Below, piece by piece: positions 7,736-14,845 of a DNA stretch of 64,000 nt. A model generated the notes under the pieces. That model was not told the origin of the DNA. It worked only from the letters and a program-made list of their open reading frames with translations, and made no database searches. Every line of letters begins with the position of its first letter. Position 1 is the stretch's first letter. Made by a program: the position numbers and the translations under genes. Source of the stretch: Pseudomonas sp. MRSN 12121 (GTDB lineage: Bacteria > Pseudomonadota > Gammaproteobacteria > Pseudomonadales > Pseudomonadaceae); the NCBI RefSeq assembly GCF_000931465.1, contig NZ_CP010892.1:2046001-2110000 (forward strand). The letters run 5' to 3'.

Positions 7736-8364
7736 TGGCAGACTCCCTGGCCCCAGCCAGCAGCGACATATAGAGCTTCCCAGCGCAGCAGGATCAGGCG
7801 TGGGTATTGACGGTTTTCCTTGAATGCGGCGGCCGAGCGGCCATCGTTAAACCGCTCGACGGAGTTGAACCAGGTCAGCGGATCTGCCCCTTTTGCAGAT
7901 GCCAACTTGCGGTCACGAATGACCCACCCCAAGCCGCCGTTGTAGGAAGACAGGAACATAGCGGCCTGTTCGCACGGGGTGCGTGCCTTGACCTTGGCAT
8001 CCAGCCAGCGGTCATAGCTGACCAGCGCTTGCATGGACCAGATGGGGTTATACGGCTCGACCTTGCCCAAGGCCTTGGGGAACAGATCGGCTAGCCAGGT
8101 CGCGGTCGAGGGCATCACTTGGCCCAAGCCTTGCGCACCGACCGGCGATTTTGCGTCGAACCGCCAACGGCTTTCCTGGTGGATCTGCGCGGCGAAAGTC
8201 GCGACCGGAGCATCCAGCCCCCACTCGGCCTGGGCAATGCGGGTTAGGTCGCGTCGATAGTGTTCGGCCTGCTGGGGGATCTCGGCCTTGGCCTGGCCGT
8301 AAATGGCCAGGCCCGCGACCAGGAGCAGAAACAAGACAGAGGAACGGATACGGAGTCGCTGCAT
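7732..8364 (-). CDS. phage lytic transglycosylase (SLT-type endolysin)
   Basis: 210 aa from the ATG at 8364, directly after the holin stop; an upstream start at 8397 would overlap the holin. A hydrophobic N-terminal segment (SSVLFLLLVAGLAIYGQAKA) serves as signal or signal-anchor. The lysozyme-like domain has the catalytic glutamate in QIHQESRW, then SPVGAQGLGQVMPSTATWLA and the SSYNGGLGWV block. It cleaves peptidoglycan during lysis. Its place between holin and spanins gives a complete lysis cassette: holin, transglycosylase, Rz/Rz1. Confidence 0.9.
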   Translation of the reverse strand: MQRLRIRSSVLFLLLVAGLAIYGQAKAEIPQQAEHYRRDLTRIAQAEWGLDAPVATFAAQIHQESRWRFDAKSPVGAQGLGQVMPSTATWLADLFPKALGKVEPYNPIWSMQALVSYDRWLDAKVKARTPCEQAAMFLSSYNGGLGWVIRDRKLASAKGADPLTWFNSVERFNDGRSAAAFKENRQYPRLILLRWEALYVAAGWGQGVCQ

Positions 8365-8366
8365 GT

Positions 8367-8657
8367 TCAGAGCCCCAGGGTCAGGCCGAGGATGCACGCA
8401 AGGACGACCAGGGCGCGGCGAACACCGGCCATGGCTCGTTCGGCACGCGCTACTTGATTGGGACGGGCATAAGGGAACAAGGCCCGGTCGATCCAGTAAC
8501 CCAGGACGCCACCCAGGGTTACCAGGCCTGCCTTATAAAGGACGACCGGGAGTTTGGTGGGGGCGACCAGGGCCAGGCAGATCAGGAGTGCGAGGGTGAT
8601 CAAGGTCCAGTCGGTCATGCGAGGCGCACGCGGGCGCCGCTTCGGAAAGTGGGTCAT
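8367..8657 (-). CDS. putative phage holin
   Basis: 96 aa small membrane protein. After a basic N-terminus come hydrophobic segments LITLALLICLALVAP, LYKAGLVTLGGVLGYWI and ALVVLACILGLTLGL, i.e. two or three transmembrane helices. It sits just before the transglycosylase gene with a 2-bp gap, the normal place for a holin that opens the inner membrane. The start at 8657 overlaps the previous stop (ATGA). Assigned by topology and context rather than a sharp motif. Confidence 0.75.
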   Translation of the reverse strand: MTHFPKRRPRAPRMTDWTLITLALLICLALVAPTKLPVVLYKAGLVTLGGVLGYWIDRALFPYARPNQVARAERAMAGVRRALVVLACILGLTLGL

Positions 8658-8995
8658 TGGGATGCTCGCGGTGATTGGATGGTGGCGCGCAGGGCGGCCA
8701 GGTGCTGGGCAGCAATCACAGGATTGCCAGGCACATGAACCGGAGCGCGATAGTCGGCAGTGGCTGGAGTGGCAGGGCTTACAGCGGGGCGAAACTTCTC
8801 GCGCTGGCGAACATGCTGTTGCGCTCGATCTTCACCGAGGGAAACATGGTCTTGAACCATTGCCTGCCATTCAGCAGGAACTTTGGCCCACAGCACCTCA
8901 CGGGCGGTATCGCTCCCGGCTGCGAGAATCAGTTGTGCATGCTGACGCGGCCATTTAGGCCGGGTGATTCTTGAGTAAGAAGGGGCTTGCTGCAT
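8654..8995 (-). CDS. first late-operon protein, unknown function
   Basis: 113 aa, basic N-terminus (MQQAPSYSRITRPKWPRQHA) then TAREVLWAKVPAEWQAMVQDHV. Proteins of this style (a short conserved ~50-residue N-terminal unit with WPR and VP..W/Y motifs) are found at the head of lysis cassettes in Mu-like phages, function unknown. It is the first gene after the middle-operon terminator and follows a large dyad at 8999-9035 that ends 3 bp before the ATG. Confidence 0.7.
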   Translation of the reverse strand: MQQAPSYSRITRPKWPRQHAQLILAAGSDTAREVLWAKVPAEWQAMVQDHVSLGEDRAQQHVRQREKFRPAVSPATPATADYRAPVHVPGNPVIAAQHLAALRATIQSPRASQ

Positions 8996-8998
8996 GGT

Positions 8999-9035
8999 GC
9001 GAACCTGCCGTTTAAGGTAACGGGGTCAGGTTCGC
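8999..9035. promoter_or_regulatory. dyad upstream of the late operon
   Basis: A 9-base inverted repeat (GCGAACCTG at 8999-9007, CAGGTTCGC at 9027-9035) encloses a second, inner pair CCGTT/AACGG. It lies in the only gap between the middle-operon terminator and the first late gene. It could be the binding site of a C/Mor-type late activator, or an mRNA hairpin covering the start region. The arms also look like stem sequences of RAYT-associated repeats, so a small mobile repeat is an alternative. Confidence 0.45.
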
Positions 9036-9071
9036 GTAAAGAGGGGATTGATTGAGTATCAGCGGGGTTTA

Positions 9072-9099
9072 AGAAAAAGCCCTGCTCGGTGGCAGGGCT
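9072..9099 (-). terminator. intrinsic terminator of the prophage middle operon
   Basis: Leftward stem AGCCCTG / CAGGGCT (9078-9099) with an 8-base loop followed by a run of T on the minus strand (A-run 9074-9078). It separates the Mor-containing middle operon from the late lysis operon. Confidence 0.8.
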
Positions 9100-9119
9100 G
9101 GATATCGCTGTATCTGATT

Positions 9120-9590
9120 TTAAGTTGGTCCAAGAATGCCGTTGTCGCGGCTGGCCTGAATGGTCTTATATGCGCCGATATGAGTAAGCCCACTTTCCCC
9201 TTCACCCGGAACCCTTAGCGTTAGATACATTGCAAGGATGCTCGCGCAATTCCAATCGGTCTTTCCATCACCAAGGGCGCTATAAACCACATCCAACAAT
9301 TCATAATGCGTAATTGGAACCTGCGCTGCGTCCAGCTTCTGACGAGTAAAGATAATCATATTGCCAATATTCTCTGCCTCTTGACCCTTGGCGAGATTGT
9401 TATGACATTGCCGAGCCGCGCGCTGAGTCATTTCAAGCAACTGTTCTTTTCTTTCATTCGTTGAAGCTACGCCGCGCTCCTGATCTCTCTCCGCAAAGAT
9501 GTCCGCTATAGATGAGTTGGTATACGCCTGTGCAAATGCATTTGGAGCAAGCATTAGTAGGGTGACTAGCGCCACAACATTCCTTTTCAT
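9120..9590 (-). CDS. secreted prophage protein, likely cargo
   Basis: 156 aa with a clear Sec signal peptide (MKRNVVALVTLLMLAPNAFA, cleavage after AFA). The mature part is helical, with two cysteines (ARQCHNN, DWNCASI) that could form a disulfide. I do not recognise the family; the size and two-cysteine layout are loosely like small periplasmic immunity proteins, but this is speculation. It is translationally coupled to the Mor gene (ATGA overlap at 9590) and ends just before the operon terminator, so it would be made with the middle genes. No core Mu function is known for a secreted protein here. Confidence 0.72.
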   Translation of the reverse strand: MKRNVVALVTLLMLAPNAFAQAYTNSSIADIFAERDQERGVASTNERKEQLLEMTQRAARQCHNNLAKGQEAENIGNMIIFTRQKLDAAQVPITHYELLDVVYSALGDGKTDWNCASILAMYLTLRVPGEGESGLTHIGAYKTIQASRDNGILGPT

Positions 9591-10027
9591 CAGTGCAAAG
9601 TCCTTTCGTCAAACCCAAATAGATCAGGCTCATTTTTGCGATGCAAAGCCCGTTGGCGGCGGATGATCTCATAAATGGTCTGGCTCGCAAGATCGTACTT
9701 GCGCACCAGGTCTGGAATTGGGGCGCTCTCATCCCTCCACTCACGGAATATGGCAGCGTCCCGCATAGCCCGCTTTAAGGCATCCCCCCTAGGCAAGTAG
9801 ATCACCCCGCCGCCCATGGTCGAGCAAATGGCAAAGACAACATGACGGGCCAGTTCGGGGGCGGTAGATGCTGGTCCCATTTCGGTAGCCAGCTTGGCCT
9901 CGGCAATCTCCACCATTTCCCTCAATGACCCTTCCCAACGAGAAAGGACCGTGGGGTCTTGCATGCTGTCCAAAACCTTTTTCGCATCCAGGTTGTCGAT
10001 GTCACCAGGAAACATTTCATCGGTCAT
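9590..10027 (-). CDS. Mor/C family transcription activator
   Basis: 145 aa. The C-terminal half has the Mor family signature: ICSTMGGGVIYLPRGDALKR followed by RDAAIFREWRD and the helix-turn-helix IPDLVRKYDLASQTIYEIIRRQR. In Mu, Mor turns on middle transcription and C turns on late genes; only one such gene is visible here, so it may do both. N-terminal ~50 residues are the dimerisation part. The gene overlaps gp16 upstream by 4 bp. Confidence 0.9.
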   Translation of the reverse strand: MTDEMFPGDIDNLDAKKVLDSMQDPTVLSRWEGSLREMVEIAEAKLATEMGPASTAPELARHVVFAICSTMGGGVIYLPRGDALKRAMRDAAIFREWRDESAPIPDLVRKYDLASQTIYEIIRRQRALHRKNEPDLFGFDERTLH

Positions 10028-10440
10028 CGCTCAGGCCTCCCATTGCGGCGTGCATCATAGGTCAGTGCAGCAACCATCTTATGGAGCTGGACAGGGTCAA
10101 GCCATTCCGCACGCTCGACCTTGAACATACGTTTCGCCATGGCGTCGACGTATTCCCAGGGGCGCTTCGCCTCGGCCAAAAAAGCCTCGACCTTAGCTAT
10201 CAGCTTCGCCCGATCTGGAACCGGCGCTGGGGCCTTCCGACCTTTAGCTTTCACCTTCGATGGCTGCCAACCCAGCCGAGTGAACTCGGCAAGTACCTGG
10301 CCAACTTGCTTCGGTGTGAGGTCTTTGGCCGAGCGCACACCGGTCACCCGAACCAACAATGCCCGGTACGTGTCATCGTCCATGCCGAGGTCTTTCTTTG
10401 CTATGTGGATCTTGCTCAGATCCAGGTTTCGTCTATTCAC
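10024..10440 (-). CDS. Gp16 family protein (DUF1018)
   Basis: 138 aa, GTG start at 10440. The N-terminus RNLDLSKIHIAKKDLGMDDD and TYRALLVRVTGVRSAKDLTP are the conserved block of the Mu gp16 family; the middle is basic ([19 protein letters not shown]) and the end carries AEWLDPVQLHKMVAALTYDA. Gp16 precedes Mor in Mu as here. Biochemical role unknown; the basic linker suggests nucleic-acid contact. Confidence 0.87.
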   Translation of the reverse strand: MNRRNLDLSKIHIAKKDLGMDDDTYRALLVRVTGVRSAKDLTPKQVGQVLAEFTRLGWQPSKVKAKGRKAPAPVPDRAKLIAKVEAFLAEAKRPWEYVDAMAKRMFKVERAEWLDPVQLHKMVAALTYDARRNGRPER

Positions 10441-10452
10441 TTTTTTCTCCCT

Positions 10453-10890
10453 TCAGTGCGAAGTCGGGTCCAGACCGCTTTCGGTGATACGGGTGATGCT
10501 GGTGTTATTGGCCAGCAGGTGTTTTTTCAGGGAGTTGAAGCTTTTCCAGGACCAGTCATAGGTGATGAACTTGACCGCCTCTCTCTTCGTTGCTTCGCGC
10601 TTTCCAAAAAGCTTCCGGTAGACCTCGATATCCTTCTTGGTATGAAGGGCACGAGTCACCTTGCGCATGAATCGGCGAGTTTCCTCGTGTTCGGGTTCGC
10701 CGGTTTTGTGGTCGCAGGCCAGCCAGATACCCTTCAAATATCCATTCACATAGACCGTCGTCTCCCAATTCTTTTTAGTAGGGTTAGTCATCTGCACTAG
10801 GTCGATTTCAAACCCATCACACTTGAGCTTCATGCTGCCCCACGGGCTCGTCATCTGCTCCTTCAATGCATCCCAATCGGCTTGTTCCAT
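10453..10890 (-). CDS. prophage middle-region protein, unknown function
   Basis: 145 aa. It starts MEQADWDALKEQMTSPWGSM and contains an alternating hydrophobic stretch (KCDGFEIDLVQM, WETTVYVNGYLKGIWLACD) suggesting a small beta-sheet, then a basic helical half (RRFMRKVTRALHTKKDIEVY). Such proteins are common next to gp16 in Pseudomonas transposable phages. No catalytic motif is seen. Spaced 12 bp from gp16. Confidence 0.7.
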   Translation of the reverse strand: MEQADWDALKEQMTSPWGSMKLKCDGFEIDLVQMTNPTKKNWETTVYVNGYLKGIWLACDHKTGEPEHEETRRFMRKVTRALHTKKDIEVYRKLFGKREATKREAVKFITYDWSWKSFNSLKKHLLANNTSITRITESGLDPTSH

Positions 10891-10964
10891 TACGTCCTCG
10901 GCTGCTCATCAGTACCGGGCAACCACACCCGGCAGACCGTCCCGGAAGGCCGGGGCGGTTTCGC

Positions 10965-11177
10965 TCAGTGGAGGGTTGCGTTACTAGGCTGGCGGCGATG
11001 TGCTGGGAGTTCTCCCAGGATCTGCTCACAAGAGGCCATCCCCCAAAGCATGTCGGAGATAAAGCAAGCGGCGGATCGGTGGGCTGTACCAGTTGGCACA
11101 CCCGACATGTCGAGGGTGACTGTCGGTGCACCATTGTCGGCGCGGCTGTCTTCTAAGGTGAAAATGATCTTGGCCAT
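10965..11177 (-). CDS. small prophage protein, unknown function
   Basis: 70 aa. N-terminus MAKIIFTLEDSRADNGAPTV reads as two beta strands, then TGTAHRSAACFISDMLW. Short proteins of this pattern occur in the early/middle region of Mu-like phages. Other frames across this stretch are open for 70-108 codons, but this one lies on the operon strand, has the best start and fits the gap. 74 bp downstream to the next gene show nothing. Confidence 0.62.
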   Translation of the reverse strand: MAKIIFTLEDSRADNGAPTVTLDMSGVPTGTAHRSAACFISDMLWGMASCEQILGELPAHRRQPSNATLH

Positions 11178-11204
11178 AAGTAGTTCCTTGGTTCCTGGAA
11201 AAAG

Positions 11205-11708
11205 TTAAATGCCCAGGGCTCGAAAGCCTGGCTGGTTGCTGCGAGCGAGCCACTGAATGAAACGGGCCAACGCCGTCAGTCCCTCGCGCTGGTTGGCAGC
11301 CTCTGGCACGCCAGGTACATAGAGTGTTTTGTTGTCGATGCGGGACAGGCGGGCGTTCACCTCGACAATCTCGCGAACCTTCTTTTCCTCGCCGACAGCA
11401 ATGCTGATGCCGCCTTCTGGCACCTCAGTGCCGAACTCGATGTGGCCCGAGGCAAAGCAATAGGCAGTGATCAACGCGGCCTTGCTGCCGCCTGCGACGT
11501 AGGAAAAACGGTGCACCGCGGGCTTGCTGTTAGATTCGAGGCTGATCGTCTCTGCCCCTGCAACCTTGGCGCCTGGATGCAGCTTATTGATCAATGCAGA
11601 GCCAGCCAGAAAGGCGCTGATGGTGGAGGATGCATTTGCTTTCGCACCCTGCGTCGAGGCGTGATAGGCACCGGTTCTGTAACGGATCTTGATATCGATC
11701 AGTTCCAT
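11205..11708 (-). CDS. prophage early/middle protein, unknown function
   Basis: 167 aa, starting MELIDIKIRYRTGAYHASTQ. Rich in short strands and Ala/Ser; no known motif. Segments ALINKLHPGAKVAG and GLTALARFIQWLARSN look amphipathic. It ends 27 bp before the 70-aa gene and begins 1 bp after the next upstream stop, so it belongs to the early operon. I cannot assign a function; DNA modification or replication accessory roles are common for genes here. Confidence 0.7.
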   Translation of the reverse strand: MELIDIKIRYRTGAYHASTQGAKANASSTISAFLAGSALINKLHPGAKVAGAETISLESNSKPAVHRFSYVAGGSKAALITAYCFASGHIEFGTEVPEGGISIAVGEEKKVREIVEVNARLSRIDNKTLYVPGVPEAANQREGLTALARFIQWLARSNQPGFRALGI

Positions 11709-11709
11709 A

Positions 11710-12168
11710 TCACTCTTCCTCCTGGTCGTCGTCCGTGGGTTCGATCTGGAACGGGAGCGGGGAAAAAGCCTCTACGGCTACACGCAACGCAGCCTTGAAA
11801 CCTTTCCGGGCTTCGCCCTGTATCTCAACGCGCTTACCGTTGGCCCCTTGAAGAACAATGTCCGTGTCGTCCGGCGCGTCGACCAAGCTCTGTAGTTGGT
11901 CGATCTGTTTGCTGTGCCAGTTCTTGATCCTGTTGAGAATCTCGATCAGATCGCGGTGGCCAACTGGTTTGCTGCCCAGTACCTCATCGAACAAAACAGC
12001 GGACTCCTTGAGTTCCACCAGGCGCGCTGCTGCATGCTCAAACGACAGGCCATACAGCCAACCGCTACCGTTGCCATCGGCGGTGTCGTAGTTGAAGGAA
12101 TAGAGGCGCCAAGTAATGCCATTGACCACTGGTGCCACGTCGAGTGTGAGGCAGGGTTTCACGCTCAT
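11710..12168 (-). CDS. prophage early protein, unknown function
   Basis: 152 aa from the ATG at 12168; the frame is open further upstream to 12387, but that part overlaps the DUF3164 gene and lacks coding character. It starts MSVKPCLTLDVAPVVNGITW, and the middle is helical (LLGSKPV.. IEILNRIKNWHSKQIDQL), with an acidic tail ending in DDDQEEE. Possible single-stranded DNA-binding mimicry of the acidic tail is a guess. Start is 2 bp from the DUF3164 stop. Confidence 0.7.
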   Translation of the reverse strand: MSVKPCLTLDVAPVVNGITWRLYSFNYDTADGNGSGWLYGLSFEHAAARLVELKESAVLFDEVLGSKPVGHRDLIEILNRIKNWHSKQIDQLQSLVDAPDDTDIVLQGANGKRVEIQGEARKGFKAALRVAVEAFSPLPFQIEPTDDDQEEE

Positions 12169-12169
12169 C

Positions 12170-12793
12170 TCATACCCCCGCGATATCAAGGCTGATGGGC
12201 TCGTATTGGTCCGTATCGCCGACACGCTGATACACGCGGATATAGGACTTAGAGCCGACAACCTGGCATGCGTCGCTGATGGCCTGCATTGCCCGCTGCC
12301 AGCGCTCATCGGTGATTTCCATCCGGCGCAACGCAAGGACGCGAGCGGTGCGGATGTCGCCTTTCTGGTCGGTGCGAAAGGCGTCATTCACGAGGGTGAC
12401 GACCTCTGGCCGAGCCCCGGCCGTCCAGTCCCGTAGACACTCGTCGATCAGTGCACGGGCTGCCTGTAGGCGCTCGTCAAACGCGATGCTTTCCTGTACT
12501 GCGCGCAGGATCTTGTAACGGCCGTCAAAGCTAATCAGGCTGACATTGCCCTTTTTGCCGCCGATCTGAGCGCCGTACTGCTCGGCACTGAGTTCAACGA
12601 ACGCTTCGATATCGCCAAACGCTGCCGCCTTGAATTTCGCCAGTACGGCGCTGGCGGCGCGGGCTTGTTCAACCAAGGCAAGTACCAGAGCGTCACGCTC
12701 CAGGTCGATGGGTTTGATCAGGGTTTCGGGAATCAGGCGCTTTTGCGCGTCGACCCGGTAGCCTTCGGGGATGGCCTGTTGTTGTGCGGTCAT
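12170..12793 (-). CDS. DUF3164 family phage protein
   Basis: 207 aa from the ATG at 12793 (MTAQQQAIPEGYRVDAQKRL), the family's normal N-terminus. The central block AEQYGAQIGGKKGNVSLISF and LRAVQESIAFDERLQAARAL is the DUF3164 core, followed by VVTLVNDAFRTDQKGDIRTA and a C-terminal ITDERWQRAMQAISDACQV. The family is restricted to Mu-like phages and prophages and always lies in the early operon; role unknown. Confidence 0.88.
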   Translation of the reverse strand: MTAQQQAIPEGYRVDAQKRLIPETLIKPIDLERDALVLALVEQARAASAVLAKFKAAAFGDIEAFVELSAEQYGAQIGGKKGNVSLISFDGRYKILRAVQESIAFDERLQAARALIDECLRDWTAGARPEVVTLVNDAFRTDQKGDIRTARVLALRRMEITDERWQRAMQAISDACQVVGSKSYIRVYQRVGDTDQYEPISLDIAGV

Positions 12794-12804
12794 TGCAAGG
12801 TTCC

Positions 12805-13128
12805 TCAGTGAATAGTGTTGCGAGCCCAATCGTCAGGACGGGCGGCGCTGATGGGCTCGCGCCACTCCAGGGTCACGCCCTGGAACTGCACGACGTAACG
12901 GGTGCTACCGGCGCTGGGGTGCTTCTGAAAGCCGGTGACAGGTTGGGTGCCGACGATCTTGAAACCCGCAGCAGGTTCGATGGTCAGGCTGTTTTCCAGC
13001 GGCTCGATGCGCAGTAAGCGAACGCCCATCAGTTGCAACGTGCGGGCCGCGTGATTGAACACGCGCAGGCGTTCGGCCAGTGTCGGGGTCAACACTTTCA
13101 GAGCTGGACGGCTAGTGGAGGCGAGCAT
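12805..13128 (-). CDS. small prophage early protein
   Basis: 107 aa from the ATG at 13128. The longer open frame to 13284 overlaps the upstream HTH gene. Reads MLASTSRPALKVLTPTLAER with a helical start and then several strands (LLRIEPLENSLTIEP, STRYVVQFQGVTLEW). No recognised domain. Overlaps the upstream gene by 17 bp. Confidence 0.65.
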   Translation of the reverse strand: MLASTSRPALKVLTPTLAERLRVFNHAARTLQLMGVRLLRIEPLENSLTIEPAAGFKIVGTQPVTGFQKHPSAGSTRYVVQFQGVTLEWREPISAARPDDWARNTIH

Positions 13129-13492
13129 GGGCGTTCTCCTGGTTGCAGCAGTTGGGGTTGATTGGGCAGTGCTGGCAGGCGCGCCAGTGCTGCATGGCCT
13201 GCGGGTTGTGAGTCGGTGCCGGTTTTTCGCGGTAGCTTTGGCACTGCTCAGTTGTGACCGTCTCGTCCAGGGCCACGCATTCAATGCGGCCCAGGGTTTC
13301 CATTACCCGCCGCTCGACGCCGGCCGTGCTGGGCGATGCATAGCGGTTGGAAAGAATCAGGCTGACGGCCGTGCGACTCATGCCGATTCGCTGGCCGGCC
13401 TTGGTCTTGTTGCTGTTCGCGACCTCGGCAGCCAGCAAGCGCACGAACAAGGGCGGCTCCGGGCCCCAGGCGGCGAGTTGAACGCTGTTCAT
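13112..13492 (-). CDS. HTH DNA-binding protein with C-terminal cysteine cluster
   Basis: 126 aa. Residues ~20-50 form a lambda-repressor-like helix-turn-helix (EVANSNKTKAGQRIGMSRTA followed by VSLILSNRYASP). The C-terminus has HWRACQHCPINPNCCNQENA, a candidate metal site. Its arrangement (HTH plus Cys cluster) is common in the early operon of Pseudomonas Mu-like phages. It may repress or modulate early transcription; target unknown. Confidence 0.75.
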   Translation of the reverse strand: MNSVQLAAWGPEPPLFVRLLAAEVANSNKTKAGQRIGMSRTAVSLILSNRYASPSTAGVERRVMETLGRIECVALDETVTTEQCQSYREKPAPTHNPQAMQHWRACQHCPINPNCCNQENAHARLH

Positions 13493-14100
13493 AGGTCGTC
13501 CTCCTCGGGTTCATGGCGGAACACCACCTCGCCCAGGTTCGGGTCGAAGACCTGGCCGATGCGCTGGATCATCGGCGGGCGTGGGCCGGTGTACTTGCCA
13601 TGCCCCAGGCGATAGCGGGCCTTTTTCCCTGGCTTGCTCGGGCTAACCTCGACGACATAACCCGCACGCTTGAGCCATTTCAGGTATGAGCGCGCAGTCC
13701 AGCTGGCGGTCGGCACTACAACAGAGGCTTGTTCGGCCAGCTCGTCCGCGTCCATTTCGCCGAGAATGCGCAGGCTGCGCCACATGGCTTCGGTGCCTTT
13801 ACCTGCGGTACTCGGTTTGCCGTCGCGGGTGATGGCCGGAGCCTCGGCGCCCACGTCCTTGACCAGGCGCAGGGTCTGTTCCTCAAATTTCCGGCCATCG
13901 ACGACTTCCACATACCCGCCCTTGATCAGCGATTGCAGGTAGCTGCGCACGGTGGTGTCATCGGTGTTTGCGCGGCGGGAAATACCGTAGGCCTGAAAGC
14001 CTGCGGCATTGGCCCGCATGGCCTCCCAAATGCGCTGGCGGTTGCCCTTGGAGCCCTGCATTTCCAGATCGATTGGTTTACGTCCGCGTCCGCCAGCCAT
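13489..14100 (-). CDS. prophage early protein with winged-helix-like repeats
   Basis: 203 aa from the ATG at 14100 (MAGGRGRKPIDLEMQGSKGN). Two similar units look like winged helices: DDTTVRSYLQSLIKGGYVEV around residue 60 and WTARSYLKWLKRAGYVVEV around residue 150. This internal duplication suggests DNA binding through two wings. The start overlaps the MuB-like stop (ATGA at 14100), tying its translation to the transposition genes. Role unknown. Confidence 0.72.
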   Translation of the reverse strand: MAGGRGRKPIDLEMQGSKGNRQRIWEAMRANAAGFQAYGISRRANTDDTTVRSYLQSLIKGGYVEVVDGRKFEEQTLRLVKDVGAEAPAITRDGKPSTAGKGTEAMWRSLRILGEMDADELAEQASVVVPTASWTARSYLKWLKRAGYVVEVSPSKPGKKARYRLGHGKYTGPRPPMIQRIGQVFDPNLGEVVFRHEPEEDDL

Positions 14101-14822
14101 CACACGCCCCTCCGTACAGGAGCATCGCCAGTGAACCATTCGCGTGTGCCCCAGCTCGCCAGGTCGACGCGGTCCCAGCAGTGGGTTTGGGCCTCGTTGT
14201 AAACGCGGTAAAGGTTGACCGCCACGCGACGCAGGCAGCCACGCACCCTGGCGCGCAGGTCATCCAGCAGGTCATCGGCGAAGTGCAGCGCGGGATAGCT
14301 GGCCTGGGCCAGGTTGCGCAGGTCGTCCAGAGTGGCCGGTTGGGCAGGCACCCATTCAAGGACACGGTTATGCAGACGCTCCAGCTTGGCCAGGCTGCTG
14401 GGTACACGTTCTTCGCCGATCAGTACGATGGTGCCTTGGCTGGCGTTGTAGATATCGGTCAGGACGTTGGCCACCGCTTTTTCGAGCAGGTATTGCACGT
14501 CATCGATCAGCAGCGGGCGGCCGCTGCGGGACAGTTGTTCGGCGACCTGGTCGACCATGATCGACAGGGTTTGGCCTGGGTTAATACCCATTTCCCGCAG
14601 GATCGCCTGGAGGAAAGCCTTTTTGCTCCAGGTGTCGCGGCACTCCACGTAGTAAGCGCGATGCAGGTTCGCGGCGAAGGCCGCACCAACGCTTTTGCCC
14701 AGGCCGCTTGGGCCGTACATCACAACCAGGCCAGGCAAACCGTGCGGGCGATTGTGGGCACGGTCGATAGCAGCAGAGAGTAAGCCGACGTTGGTTAGGG
14801 GAACGATCTTGGTAACAGTCAT
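14100..14822 (-). CDS. transposition ATPase, MuB-like
   Basis: 240 aa AAA+ ATPase from the ATG at 14822, preceded by AGGAG. Walker A is GPSGLGKSVGA near residue 38, Walker B RPLLIDDVQYLL near residue 105, and the sensor segment GTIVLIGEERVPSSL follows. MuB polymerises on target DNA, gives target immunity and stimulates MuA. It lacks the N-terminal HTH extension of Mu's own MuB and is therefore shorter, as in other Pseudomonas transposable phages. It follows the transposase after 23 bp. Confidence 0.9.
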   Translation of the reverse strand: MTVTKIVPLTNVGLLSAAIDRAHNRPHGLPGLVVMYGPSGLGKSVGAAFAANLHRAYYVECRDTWSKKAFLQAILREMGINPGQTLSIMVDQVAEQLSRSGRPLLIDDVQYLLEKAVANVLTDIYNASQGTIVLIGEERVPSSLAKLERLHNRVLEWVPAQPATLDDLRNLAQASYPALHFADDLLDDLRARVRGCLRRVAVNLYRVYNEAQTHCWDRVDLASWGTREWFTGDAPVRRGV

Positions 14823-14845
14823 ATAAAAAACTCCTAAAGGTCTGG

